From positions 1 to 10,447 of the forward strand of contig CAMYRF010000016.1 in NCBI GenBank assembly GCA_947296775.1: a stretch of DNA of 10,447 nucleotides, written 5' to 3'. Both the position numbers and the translations under genes were made by a program. This DNA comes from an uncultured Mycoplasmatota bacterium (GTDB taxonomy: Bacteria > Bacillota_I > Bacilli_A > RF39 > UBA660). How positions within the stretch are numbered: position 1 is the first letter of the stretch; the number at the start of each line of letters is the position of its first letter. The notes beneath the pieces are model-generated. The model worked only from the letters and a program-made list of their open reading frames with translations. It made no database searches and had not been told where the DNA came from. Of this stretch, positions 1 to 6,638 are shown one piece after another.

Positions 1-88
1 ACCTAAACCTTTTTTTTTTTATATTTTTTTTTTGTTTCTTTTTCCTTTTCTTTGTTCAAAAATTACTTCCCACAATATACACTATATC

Positions 89-142
89 AAAAAAAAAAAA
101 AAAACAAGGTAATTTTTTCCTTAGATATAGTTACCTTGTTTT
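89..142 (-). terminator. Rho-independent terminator overlapping the stop codon of the 283-aa gene
   Basis: A perfect 12-bp inverted repeat (101-112 pairing with 131-142) encloses an 18-nt loop. On the minus strand it is followed by a run of 16 T (A tract at 89-104 on the plus strand). The TAA stop at 131-133 lies inside the first arm, so translation ends within the terminator stem. Confidence 0.88.
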
Positions 143-982
143 ATATATTTCTGATTCTTGGTCGTCGAAAAATAAGCTTTCAGTAAATAGTGCCATTTGC
201 ATTGGCTTTTCTTTTTCTATTTTTGGTTTTTCTTCTGGTGTTTTTATAATTTCTAATCTTGAAATTGTTTTGCTTTGCTCTGTTGTTTTGTCACGTGTGT
301 ATTCTGCTCTTTCATTAAATGATATTACGTATTTTTCATATATATCGTGCAATTTTTTATCTAGTGTGTTTTTTGTTATAAGATGGGCGCGAATGTTGTG
401 GTATTGATTTAGTGATGATATTGCAAGATTTCCATTTTGAAATTCGTTGAATTTTCTTTGTTTATCTAATTTTATTAAAGTGTATTTTAAGTCTCTTCCA
501 AATGGATTTCTTATGTTTTTGTATTCTTCCATATACATACGGTATTCTGCTTGATACATTCCTTTTGACCATCTATTAATTATTGTTTGTTTAAAATCTT
601 CAATAGTTGGGTTACTAAGTTCAAAGCTTGAAGCAATTTGATTATTATTCAAGAAATCTATTAGTTCTTGGTTTTCATTATACGCAACCGGTAATGATCC
701 ATAGTCATGTTCTTTATTTGTGTGTTCAATTTTGATACATATTTGGTTATAGCTAACGCTGCTAGGGATTGTTACTAAATTATTTTGAATAAGATAGTCT
801 AGCATTTCTTCTTTACTTTGAAATTGTGTAGTAAATTTATCAATTGCCATTAAATATGTTTGATCTCCACCAACACTAGTTGTTCCTTTTTTCATTTTGG
901 GTATTTCTATTACTGCCTTAAAGCCTGGTGCGGATAAAGTTAAACTAAAGCTTTTTACTGCTGGTCTTTGTCTTTTTGCCAT
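131..982 (-). CDS. Hypothetical protein, 283 aa, with lysine/glutamate-rich tail and a QMALF motif
   Basis: I do not recognise the family. The protein is soluble, with no signal peptide or membrane segment. It begins with a basic stretch (MAKRQRPAVK), has a probable beta-rich N-terminal part (about residues 10-100), and a charged helical middle (about 125-230) rich in Tyr, Arg and Lys. A Lys/Glu-rich linker (about 248-260) precedes an acidic end. In that tail, residues 262-266 read QMALF, which fits the loose QxxLF form of beta-clamp-binding peptides; this is a hint only. The ATG at 980-982 has a GGGGGA ribosome-binding site about 7 nt upstream and a strong consensus promoter behind it, so the gene is probably expressed as its own unit. 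It lies directly downstream of the displaced topA end and ends inside its own terminator. It may be accessory, like its KilA-N neighbour, or the original gene downstream of topA. Confidence 0.8.
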   Translation of the reverse strand: MAKRQRPAVKSFSLTLSAPGFKAVIEIPKMKKGTTSVGGDQTYLMAIDKFTTQFQSKEEMLDYLIQNNLVTIPSSVSYNQICIKIEHTNKEHDYGSLPVAYNENQELIDFLNNNQIASSFELSNPTIEDFKQTIINRWSKGMYQAEYRMYMEEYKNIRNPFGRDLKYTLIKLDKQRKFNEFQNGNLAISSLNQYHNIRAHLITKNTLDKKLHDIYEKYVISFNERAEYTRDKTTEQSKTISRLEIIKTPEEKPKIEKEKPMQMALFTESLFFDDQESEIYKTR

Positions 983-1006
983 ATTCGTTCCCCCATTTCT
1001 ACCTTT

Positions 1007-1034
1007 ATTATACTTGTTTTATAATTTTTGTCAA
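1007..1034 (-). promoter_or_regulatory. Sigma-A type promoter of the 283-aa gene
   Basis: Read on the minus strand, TTGACA (1029-1034) and TATAAT (1007-1012) are separated by 16 bp; both hexamers are perfect consensus. The predicted start of transcription is about 20 nt before the ATG. The -35 box begins where the duplicated topA tail/terminator stops, so this promoter abuts the repeat boundary. Confidence 0.8.
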
Positions 1035-1071
1035 AAAGAAAAAGTAGCTACTTTGTATAATCACAGCTACT
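1033..1071 (-). terminator. Terminator downstream of the KilA-N gene, copied from the topA 3' end
   Basis: The 7-bp arms AGTAGCT (1043-1049) and AGCTACT (1065-1071) flank a 15-nt loop. They are followed on the minus strand by a T-rich tail (TTTTTCTTTTT). The sequence is a near-exact copy of the hairpin at the end of topA. The KilA-N gene, which stops at 1090, therefore uses a terminator derived from its neighbour. Confidence 0.75.
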
Positions 1072-1081
1072 ACATTTTATT
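1034..1081 (-). repeat. Direct repeat copy A: displaced 3' end of topA
   Basis: This 48-bp stretch matches 2013-2060 at 47 of 48 positions, with a constant offset of 979 bp. Read on the minus strand in the topA frame it encodes IKCSSCDYTK and a TAG stop (1048-1080), the last ten codons of topA, followed by the topA terminator. The single difference (1063 against 2042) changes a Cys codon from TGC to TGT and is silent. Both flanks diverge at once. It is a topA remnant separated from its gene by the KilA-N gene. Confidence 0.92.
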
Positions 1082-1089
1082 AATTGTTT

Positions 1090-1926
1090 TTAATTTTTAA
1101 TTGTGTCTAACTTTACAGCGCTATTTTCTAATGGTTTAATTGCATTCTGTGTTAAAATTTTCATTTGAGAAATGGCAATTTCATTTAATTTTATAAGTCT
1201 ATCTTTTTGACTTAATCCTTCATTAATATAAATTGAATTGACATTTTCTAGATTTGATAAACATACTAATTCATTTACATCTGCATAGTCTCTTATATTT
1301 CCATCTTTGCCTGGATTCTTATCTCTCCATTGTTTCGCGGTCATCCCAAATAATGCCATGTTAAGTACATCTGCTTCATTTGCATATATAATATTTACTT
1401 GGCTACTATTTAACTTTTGGGGAACTAAACTTTTCTTTATAGCATCAGTATGTATTCTATAATTGATTTTAGCAAGATTCCTTTTAATGTTCCAACCAAG
1501 CTGTTTTTGTTCTTCTGTTTTTAATCTATCAAATTCTTTTATTAAATATAGTTTAAATTCGGGTGATAGCCAACTAGCAAACTCAAATGCTATATCTTTA
1601 TGTGCATAGGTTCCACCATATCTACCTTTTTTAGTTATAATTCCTATTGCTTTAGTTTTTTCGGCCCACATTGTAGGCGTCAAATAAAAACTATTTAACC
1701 CTGCTCCATTTCTAAAGACATCGAATTCGATGTGATTAAATTCAGGATTATTAATCTTTTCCCATAATCCTAAGAATTCAATAGTCATTCTATTACGCAT
1801 CCAGTTTTGGATAATAATCTCTATTCTGCCATCTTTTTGTTTTGCCATATCGGTTAAACATATATAATCTTGATTATCTATAACTTGATAGCCTACTTCT
1901 ATATTTTGCACATTGATTTTTGACAT
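1090..1926 (-). CDS. KilA-N domain protein, 278 aa
   Basis: The N-terminal half (about residues 8-135) is a KilA-N domain, a DNA-binding fold found in phage antirepressors and large DNA viruses. Recognisable parts are ICLTDMAK (22-29), the NWMRNR segment (41-46), the YLTPTMWAEKTKAIGI region (81-96), and GRYGGTYAHKDIAFEFASWL (101-120) followed by SPEFKLYLIKEF. The C-terminal part contains a stretch I recall from other stand-alone gut KilA-N proteins: EADVLNMALFGMTAKQWR (184-201), then GNIRDYADVNELVCLSNLEN (209-228). Its function is unknown. The ATG at 1924-1926 has AGGGGGAG upstream and a strong promoter. The gene sits tail-to-head behind topA and is bracketed by duplicated topA ends, so it was probably acquired. 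The role is likely DNA binding or regulation, linked historically to mobile elements; no target can be inferred. Confidence 0.93.
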   Translation of the reverse strand: MSKINVQNIEVGYQVIDNQDYICLTDMAKQKDGRIEIIIQNWMRNRMTIEFLGLWEKINNPEFNHIEFDVFRNGAGLNSFYLTPTMWAEKTKAIGIITKKGRYGGTYAHKDIAFEFASWLSPEFKLYLIKEFDRLKTEEQKQLGWNIKRNLAKINYRIHTDAIKKSLVPQKLNSSQVNIIYANEADVLNMALFGMTAKQWRDKNPGKDGNIRDYADVNELVCLSNLENVNSIYINEGLSQKDRLIKLNEIAISQMKILTQNAIKPLENSAVKLDTIKN

Positions 1927-1952
1927 ATAACTCCCCCTTACTGTCTAATCAG

Positions 1953-1982
1953 ATTATAACATTCGTTCGGTATAAAAGTCAA
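1953..1982 (-). promoter_or_regulatory. Promoter of the KilA-N gene
   Basis: On the minus strand TTGACT (1977-1982) is followed after 18 bp by TATAAT (1953-1958). The -10 box is preceded by TGT, giving the extended form TGnTATAAT. It lies between the topA terminator and the KilA-N start, so the gene carries its own promoter and does not rely on read-through from topA. Confidence 0.75.
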
Positions 1983-2011
1983 TTTTTTTGTAACTTTTTG
2001 TTAATTTTTTT

Positions 2012-2050
2012 CAAAAGAAAAAGTAGCTACTTTGTATAATCGCAGCTACT
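2012..2050 (-). terminator. topA terminator, formed inside the coding 3' end
   Basis: The arms 2022-2028 and 2044-2050 (7 bp, 15-nt loop) are followed on the minus strand by TTTTTCTTTT. The whole loop and one arm are coding, covering the last codons (CSSCDYTK), and the TAG stop at 2027-2029 overlaps the second arm. Confidence 0.75.
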
Positions 2051-2060
2051 ACATTTTATT
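2013..2060 (-). repeat. Direct repeat copy B: functional 3' end of topA
   Basis: This is the copy joined to topA, covering its last codons, stop and terminator. It is 47/48 identical to 1034-1081. Copy B supplies the intact C-terminus of topoisomerase I; copy A does not belong to any gene. Confidence 0.92.
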
Positions 2061-4057
2061 TTACCATTTTTTTCGGTAAGCATATTTCCACACTCTGGAC
2101 ATTTTTCATCTATTGGTTTATCCCAATAAGCGGTTTTACATTTTGGATAGTTATTACATCCGTAGAATATTTTTCCTCTTTTACTTCTTTTTTCAATTAT
2201 TTTTCCATCTTCACAGTTTGGACAGTCACAGATTATACTTTCTTCTCTTGGTTCTTGTTTTATATATTTACAAGCTGGGAAGTTTGAACATGCGACAAAT
2301 TCACCATATTTACCTTTTCTAATAACTAATGGATGACCACATTCTGGGCAGTCTTCTCCTGTTTGTTCTGCTTCTTTTTTTGGCATTTTTTCTAAAGCTT
2401 CTTCTACAGCTGGTTCGAATTCTTTAAAGAAGTTATCTAGAACTTCATACCATATTTCTTTTCCTTCGGCTATTTTGTCTAGATCTGTTTCCATGCCTGC
2501 GGTATATTCTACATTTATTATATGGTTAAAGTATTCTTGAAGTTTGTCGGTTACTTCAAATCCTATTTCGGTTGGAACGAATTTCTTTTCTACTAGGTTT
2601 ACATATCCTCTATTTTTTATATTATCCATAATTGTTGCATATGTACTAGGTCTTCCGATTCCAAGTTCATCCATTTCTTTGATTAGTTTTGCTTCTGTAT
2701 ATCTTGCAGGTGGCTGTGTGAAGTGTTGGTCTTTAGTTATATCATTTGAAACTATTATTTTTGAATTATAGGTATCTAGTGGTGGAAGAACATTATCTTT
2801 TGTATCTTCGTAATCACTATAAGCTTTTAAGTATCCATCAAAAACTATTATTTGACCAGTTGCTTTGAACTGATAATCATTATTGTTTAAGATTGCAGTT
2901 GTACCTTCTACTTTAGCTTCTTTCATTAGGCTTGCTAAGGCTCTATAATAAATTAAACGGTATAGTTTAAATTCATCGTCTTTTAAGTATGGTTTTACAC
3001 TTTCTGGCGTTCTTGTAATACTTGTTGGTCTTATTGCTTCGTGGGCATCTTGAACGTTTTCGGTTTTTTTAGATACCTTTACTCTACCTATATATTCTTT
3101 TCCATATTTTGTTTCGATAAAGTTATATGTTTCTTTTACAAATTCATCAGCAAGTCTAATTGAATCGGTACGCATATAAGTAATTAAACCTACGGTTTCA
3201 TTTGCAAGATCAATACCTTCATATAATTTTTGAGCAACTGACATTGTTTTTTTAGCGCCAAATCTTAGTTTACTTGATGCTTCTTGTTGCATGGTACTGG
3301 TTGTAAATGGAGCTTTTGAGGATTTTTGTTTTTCTTTTTTATCTACACTTTCGATTTCAAAGGCGTTTGTAAGTTTATTTAGGATTTCATTTGCTTCTAG
3401 TTCATTTTTTACTTCTATTTTTTTATGTTTATATTGAAAAAGGTCTGCACTGAAGTCTTTGAAATTAGCGGTTATTGTCCAGTATTCTTCTGGAATAAAT
3501 TTCCCGATTTCTCTTTCTTTATCAACGATTAGTTTTAGAGCAACACTTTGAACTCTTCCTGCACTGGTTCCATCTGTTTTTGATTTAATTAATTTTGATA
3601 ATCTAAAACCGATTATTCTGTCTAGGATTCTTCTTGTTTCTTGGCTGTTTACTAAATCTTTATCGATTTTTCCTGCGTTGTTAATTCCTTCGGTTACACC
3701 TTTTTTAGTGATTTCTGAAAATAGTACACGACTATAATTGTTTTCATTTAGTCCTAGAACATCATAAATGTGCCATGCGATAGCTTCTCCTTCACGGTCG
3801 GGGTCGGTTGCGAGAAAAACGTTATCAACATTTTTGGCTTCTTTTTTTAATTCGTCGATTACTTTTTTCTTACCGCTTATTGTTTTATAATCTGGTTTGA
3901 AGTTGTTTTCTATATCAACTCCTAATCCAAATTTACCTTTGGTTGATAAATCTCTAATATGTCCTTTACTTGATGATACTATATAATCAGGTCCTAAATA
4001 TTTACTAATTGATTTTACTTTGGTTGGAGATTCTACTATAACTAAGTTTTTTGCCAT
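2027..4057 (-). CDS. topA: DNA topoisomerase I (type IA)
   Basis: Relaxes negatively supercoiled DNA by transient single-strand cleavage through a tyrosyl-DNA link. At 676 aa it has the normal length for a Gram-positive enzyme. The Toprim domain starts at the N-terminus (NLVIVESPTK, 4-13) and carries the acidic motif TDPDREGE (84-91). TRRILDRIIGFRLS (141-154) and SAGRVQSVAL (165-174) are topoisomerase IA signatures. The active-site tyrosine is Y294 in GLITYMRTDS (290-299). GRPSTYATI follows in the cleavage/strand-passage region. The C-terminus has three four-cysteine zinc ribbons, starting CPECGHPL, CDCPNCED and CPECGNML; the last ends at CSSCDYTK. The ATG at 4055-4057 has AAGGAAG about 6 nt upstream and a good promoter. 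In many Firmicutes topA follows dprA, but here its upstream side holds a Fic remnant and the activase operon. The 3' end is duplicated downstream of the KilA-N gene. Confidence 0.98.
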   Translation of the reverse strand: MAKNLVIVESPTKVKSISKYLGPDYIVSSSKGHIRDLSTKGKFGLGVDIENNFKPDYKTISGKKKVIDELKKEAKNVDNVFLATDPDREGEAIAWHIYDVLGLNENNYSRVLFSEITKKGVTEGINNAGKIDKDLVNSQETRRILDRIIGFRLSKLIKSKTDGTSAGRVQSVALKLIVDKEREIGKFIPEEYWTITANFKDFSADLFQYKHKKIEVKNELEANEILNKLTNAFEIESVDKKEKQKSSKAPFTTSTMQQEASSKLRFGAKKTMSVAQKLYEGIDLANETVGLITYMRTDSIRLADEFVKETYNFIETKYGKEYIGRVKVSKKTENVQDAHEAIRPTSITRTPESVKPYLKDDEFKLYRLIYYRALASLMKEAKVEGTTAILNNNDYQFKATGQIIVFDGYLKAYSDYEDTKDNVLPPLDTYNSKIIVSNDITKDQHFTQPPARYTEAKLIKEMDELGIGRPSTYATIMDNIKNRGYVNLVEKKFVPTEIGFEVTDKLQEYFNHIINVEYTAGMETDLDKIAEGKEIWYEVLDNFFKEFEPAVEEALEKMPKKEAEQTGEDCPECGHPLVIRKGKYGEFVACSNFPACKYIKQEPREESIICDCPNCEDGKIIEKRSKRGKIFYGCNNYPKCKTAYWDKPIDEKCPECGNMLTEKNGKIKCSSCDYTK

Positions 4058-4083
4058 AATCCACTTCCTTTTCGTTAATATAT

Positions 4084-4112
4084 TTTATACACCATTATTG
4101 TTTTTATGTCAA
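4084..4112 (-). promoter_or_regulatory. Promoter of topA
   Basis: On the minus strand TTGACA (4107-4112) and TATAAA (4084-4089) are 17 bp apart. The leader to the topA ATG would be about 20 nt and contains the AAGGAAG ribosome-binding site. No attenuator or operator is evident. Confidence 0.78.
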
Positions 4113-4132
4113 ATACTTTTTTATTTCATTAT

Positions 4133-4155
4133 AAAACATCCTTATTTGGATGTTT
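4133..4155 (-). terminator. Hairpin after the Fic remnant, probable terminator
   Basis: The perfect 8-bp arms AAACATCC (4134-4141) and GGATGTTT (4148-4155) enclose a 6-nt loop. On the minus strand the T tail is short (TTTTATAAT), so it is weaker than the other terminators here. It would end transcripts from the activase operon or the former Fic gene before the topA promoter. Confidence 0.55.
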
Positions 4156-4175
4156 CAAAATATTTTTGCATATTT

Positions 4176-4644
4176 TTAAATGTCATTATAGAATAGTTGC
4201 TGGATTGTTTCATTAAATAATTTAATATTTCCAATTTCAAATGGTGATTTTTGATAATCTGTATTCATGTTTATTTCTTCAATTACTGAATACTATGATA
4301 ATTTTTGCCTTTCATTAATTATAACTGGGGGATAATTATTTTTAATTAATTCATAATCAATCTAGCTACTCTACCGTTACCATCTGCAAATGGATGTATA
4401 TTTATAACTGCCATATGAAGACGAACTGCTTTTTCAAAGGCAGTTAAATCTTTCCATTCGTTATTGTATTTTTCTTTTAATTCTTGCATAACTTTTTCTG
4501 TATCTTTCTATACGATTAGAATGGAAGGTAAATAAAATTCCAAATTCATTTATTAGATATCTATAATATGCCTTTTTTAATTCTGGACTAAAACTATTTA
4601 TTTTATCTTGTATTTTGGCTAATTTTATATTATAAAAGCATCCT
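4176..4644 (-). pseudogene. Fic-domain protein remnant (frameshift, stop, internal deletion)
   Basis: Fic proteins transfer AMP or other nucleotide parts onto target proteins. On the minus strand the catalytic motif HPFADGNGR is intact at 4370-4396, preceded by KAVRLHMAVINI and followed by VARLIMN. Reading then breaks with a stop and continues in another frame as ELIKNNYPPVIINERQKLS, then an in-frame TAG, then YSVIEEINMNTDYQ and on to a TAA at 4176-4178. Upstream, KINSFSPELKKAYYRYLINE leads to HSNRIE (4506-4523), which resembles the Fic inhibitory-helix region. The sequence then jumps out of frame to KDTEKVMQELKEKYNNEW at about 4505. In intact relatives roughly 90-100 residues lie between these two parts, so an internal deletion is likely. 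No start codon or ribosome-binding site is visible; similarity begins directly after the activase stop. The gene is certainly inactive. This also accounts for the long stretch between topA and the activase. Confidence 0.9.
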
Positions 4645-5580
4645 TTAAAATTTGCCGCATTTACTGCCCCATGAATCTACTAGTTCGTTATTTCTATATA
4701 TTTTTAGTAGTTCACAGTTATTTGAACATCTATTACATTCGGTTGCTTTTGTATCGAAGGTTATGTCTTCTAGTTCTAGTGAGTATGTTTTTCCTATTTT
4801 ATTTTTTCTAGCAAGTACTGCTATTCCTATGGCGCCCATTAAATGACTATTTTCATCTACTATAATATCTTCGTTTAGTATTTCTTTAAAGTATTTAACT
4901 ACTCCTTCATTTTTAGAAACTCCACCTTGAAAAATTATTGGAGCTTCTATTTTTTTACCTTTTCCAACATTATTTAAATAGTTAAGGACTACGCTTTTAC
5001 AAAGACCTGCGATTATATCTTCTTTTGGATAACCTACTTGGGCTTTATGGACTAAATCAGATTCAGCAAATACTGTACATCTAGCAGCTATTTTAACTGG
5101 ATTTTTTGATTTTAATGCGTATTTACCAAATTCTTCTGGTTTTAGGCCTAGCCTTTTTGCCTGACTTGAAAGAAATGAGCCTGTTCCAGCCGCACATAAT
5201 GTATTCATGGCATAGTTTGTAATTATACCATTTTTTATTAAAATTATTTTTGAGTCTTGACCACCTATTTCTAGGATTGTTCTAACATTTGGATAGTAAG
5301 TTAGTGTTCCTACAGCATGAGCGGTTATTTCATTTTTTACGATATTTGCTTTTAACATTAATCCAATTAGTTTTCTCGCACTTCCTGTAGTGCCTATTCC
5401 TTTTATTTGATGGTTTTTAGGTAATTTTTCTTTCAGTATTTTTACAAGATTTCTTACAGCTTTTACAGGGTTACCTTCAGTCCATATATATTCTTTGGCA
5501 ATGATTTTATTATTGTCATCAATGATTACTCCTTTAGTGGATATTGATCCGATATCTACTCCTAAATAACAATCTTTCAT
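4645..5580 (-). CDS. Acyl-CoA dehydratase activase-like ATPase (BadF/HgdC family)
   Basis: Family members are homodimeric ASKHA-fold ATPases with one [4Fe-4S] cluster at the dimer interface. They use ATP to push a low-potential electron into a partner iron-sulfur enzyme. The 311-aa protein shows the phosphate-1 loop GVDIGSISTKGVIID (7-21), GIGTTGSARK (61-70), EIGGQDSK (104-111), and the two cluster cysteines: C129 in NTLCAAGTGSF and C168 in ARCTVFAESD. IIFQGGVSKNEGVV (215-228) is the adenosine motif. Beyond the HgdC core there is a Cys-rich C-terminus with C282, C285, C289 and C308 (CNRCSNNCELL...WGSKCGK). This resembles the end of the ATPase domain in the long fused DUF2229-type activase-related proteins. 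Its ATG overlaps the upstream stop by 4 nt (ATGA), so it is the last gene of a translationally coupled operon. It matches simple HgdC in length but differs by the tail, so the partner is probably the two upstream products and not a classical fermentation dehydratase. Confidence 0.93.
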   Translation of the reverse strand: MKDCYLGVDIGSISTKGVIIDDNNKIIAKEYIWTEGNPVKAVRNLVKILKEKLPKNHQIKGIGTTGSARKLIGLMLKANIVKNEITAHAVGTLTYYPNVRTILEIGGQDSKIILIKNGIITNYAMNTLCAAGTGSFLSSQAKRLGLKPEEFGKYALKSKNPVKIAARCTVFAESDLVHKAQVGYPKEDIIAGLCKSVVLNYLNNVGKGKKIEAPIIFQGGVSKNEGVVKYFKEILNEDIIVDENSHLMGAIGIAVLARKNKIGKTYSLELEDITFDTKATECNRCSNNCELLKIYRNNELVDSWGSKCGKF

Positions 5581-6638
5581 TTTCTCTTCCTCATTTCTAA
5601 CATGTCATAAAAGGCTTCTAATCTTGTTTTTACTCCGGTTTCTGATGTATTGGCATCAAAACTAAAGAATAATACTGGAACTTCATATTCATTAGCTATT
5701 TTGTTTATTATTGGCATAGCGCCTATTTCTGGTGTACAAAAGGCTGATTTAATATGAATAATTCCATCATATCCTTCTTCACAAAGATATTTTGTTCTTG
5801 CGATATTATCAGCGGCGTCTGCTCCCATTTGATATTTGATATATTCTTTTACATATTTTAAGTAATGTTTTATTGATTTTCCTTTTTCAAATAATAAGTA
5901 ATTTACGTTTGTAAATCTTTTTATTTCTAATTTGTTTTTGGCAAGTTCTTTTTCTAAGAAATAATTTGAAAATGGTTCCATTATTGTGTATAACTCCCCT
6001 ATTATTCCAATCTTTAAACAGTCATCTGGTTTTCTTATTTTAATTTCTGTTAATTGTTTGGTGTACTTTTTATAGAGTTTTTTTAGTTCTTTATAGTTTT
6101 TTACTTTACTAAAATCGCTTAAGCATTTTTCTTTTAAATATTCAAAGGAACCTTTTTCTATTTCAAAGCCGATATTTTCTCTTATATATTCATCTATTGT
6201 ATCCATGTATTTAACCATTTTTATAGTTATAAAACCATAATATAAAGCTTTTAATTTACTAAATTTAGGATCTATTTGTTTTAGTAATTTATAAATTCTT
6301 TTTATTTCGGTTTTTCCTTTGGTAACTAGATTTATTAGTTTTATATCATATCCTAGATCTTTTAGTATCTTTTCTTGAAGTTCAGCGTAATAGCCATACC
6401 TACATCCTCCACCCATTTGAATCAGTGTACCTGCGCCTTTTTCTATAGATTCTATCATTGTACCTAAAGTATATTTAAAAGGTGTACAAACGAATTCTGG
6501 GCTGTATTTAGAGCCGATTTCTATTGTTTTTGCGGTTATTGGTGGTGGAGAAATTATTTCTTTTTTTAAAACGTTTTTTAATAAGTAGTTTGCGGGTATG
6601 TGATAATCACCCATAAGTGGGAATGATATTTTAGTCAT
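5577..6638 (-). CDS. HgdB/DUF2229-like iron-sulfur protein, second subunit (353 aa)
   Basis: Related to the 2-hydroxyacyl-CoA dehydratase/DUF2229 group of proteins that receive electrons from BadF-type activators. Likely cluster cysteines are C51 (SPEFVCTPFKYTLG), C79 (QMGGGCRYGYY) and C301 (HIKSAFCTPEIGAM); C172, C207 and C286 look incidental. The residues IGIIGELYTIMEPFSNYFLE (210-229) resemble the central start of the second Rossmann-like domain. The protein ends with ETGVKTRLEAFYDMLE, nearly the same as the end of its upstream neighbour, so the two are paralogs. The start codon overlaps the previous gene by 8 nt and has AGGGGGG as ribosome-binding site; the stop TGA overlaps the ATG of the activase. 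It is cytosolic. The substrate is unknown; ketyl-radical dehydration and reduction by a double-cubane-type cluster are both possible for this superfamily. Confidence 0.85.
   Translation of the reverse strand: MTKISFPLMGDYHIPANYLLKNVLKKEIISPPPITAKTIEIGSKYSPEFVCTPFKYTLGTMIESIEKGAGTLIQMGGGCRYGYYAELQEKILKDLGYDIKLINLVTKGKTEIKRIYKLLKQIDPKFSKLKALYYGFITIKMVKYMDTIDEYIRENIGFEIEKGSFEYLKEKCLSDFSKVKNYKELKKLYKKYTKQLTEIKIRKPDDCLKIGIIGELYTIMEPFSNYFLEKELAKNKLEIKRFTNVNYLLFEKGKSIKHYLKYVKEYIKYQMGADAADNIARTKYLCEEGYDGIIHIKSAFCTPEIGAMPIINKIANEYEVPVLFFSFDANTSETGVKTRLEAFYDMLEMRKRK

Larger units (their letters stand above)
1082..2060 (-). mobile_element. Putative single-gene KilA-N cassette inserted at the topA 3' end
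   Basis: The interval holds a promoter and one KilA-N gene, bounded by the direct repeats at 1034-1081 and 2013-2060. topA stays intact because the copy joined to it supplies a full C-terminus and terminator, while the second copy is stranded downstream. This is the geometry known for elements that integrate at gene 3' ends. No recombinase is encoded inside and no terminal inverted repeat is obvious, so the cassette would have to be non-autonomous or have arisen by another route such as recombination. The boundaries are approximate within the repeat. Confidence 0.45.

Noticed and set aside
1..60. Long pyrimidine-rich stretch at the window edge
   Set aside because: It is T-rich low-complexity sequence without a hairpin. 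It may be the leader of a gene outside the window, but nothing supports a specific call.
897..1100. Plus-strand open frame across the start of the 283-aa gene
   Set aside because: It lies mostly antisense to a gene with promoter, ribosome-binding site and terminator, has no good ribosome-binding site of its own, and runs through the terminator repeat.
1082..2012. Terminal inverted repeats or an insertion-sequence structure for the KilA-N cassette
   Set aside because: Only T-rich low-complexity similarity is found at the ends, and no transposase is encoded; an ordinary insertion sequence is not supported.
2113..2771. Two short plus-strand open frames opposite topA
   Set aside because: They are antisense to conserved topA sequence (zinc ribbons and core) and have no recognisable protein features beyond AT-rich hydrophobic residues.
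5577..5579. Mycoplasma-type code with TGA as tryptophan
   Set aside because: The 353-aa gene ends at TGA exactly where the next gene starts (ATGA overlap), so TGA acts as a stop.
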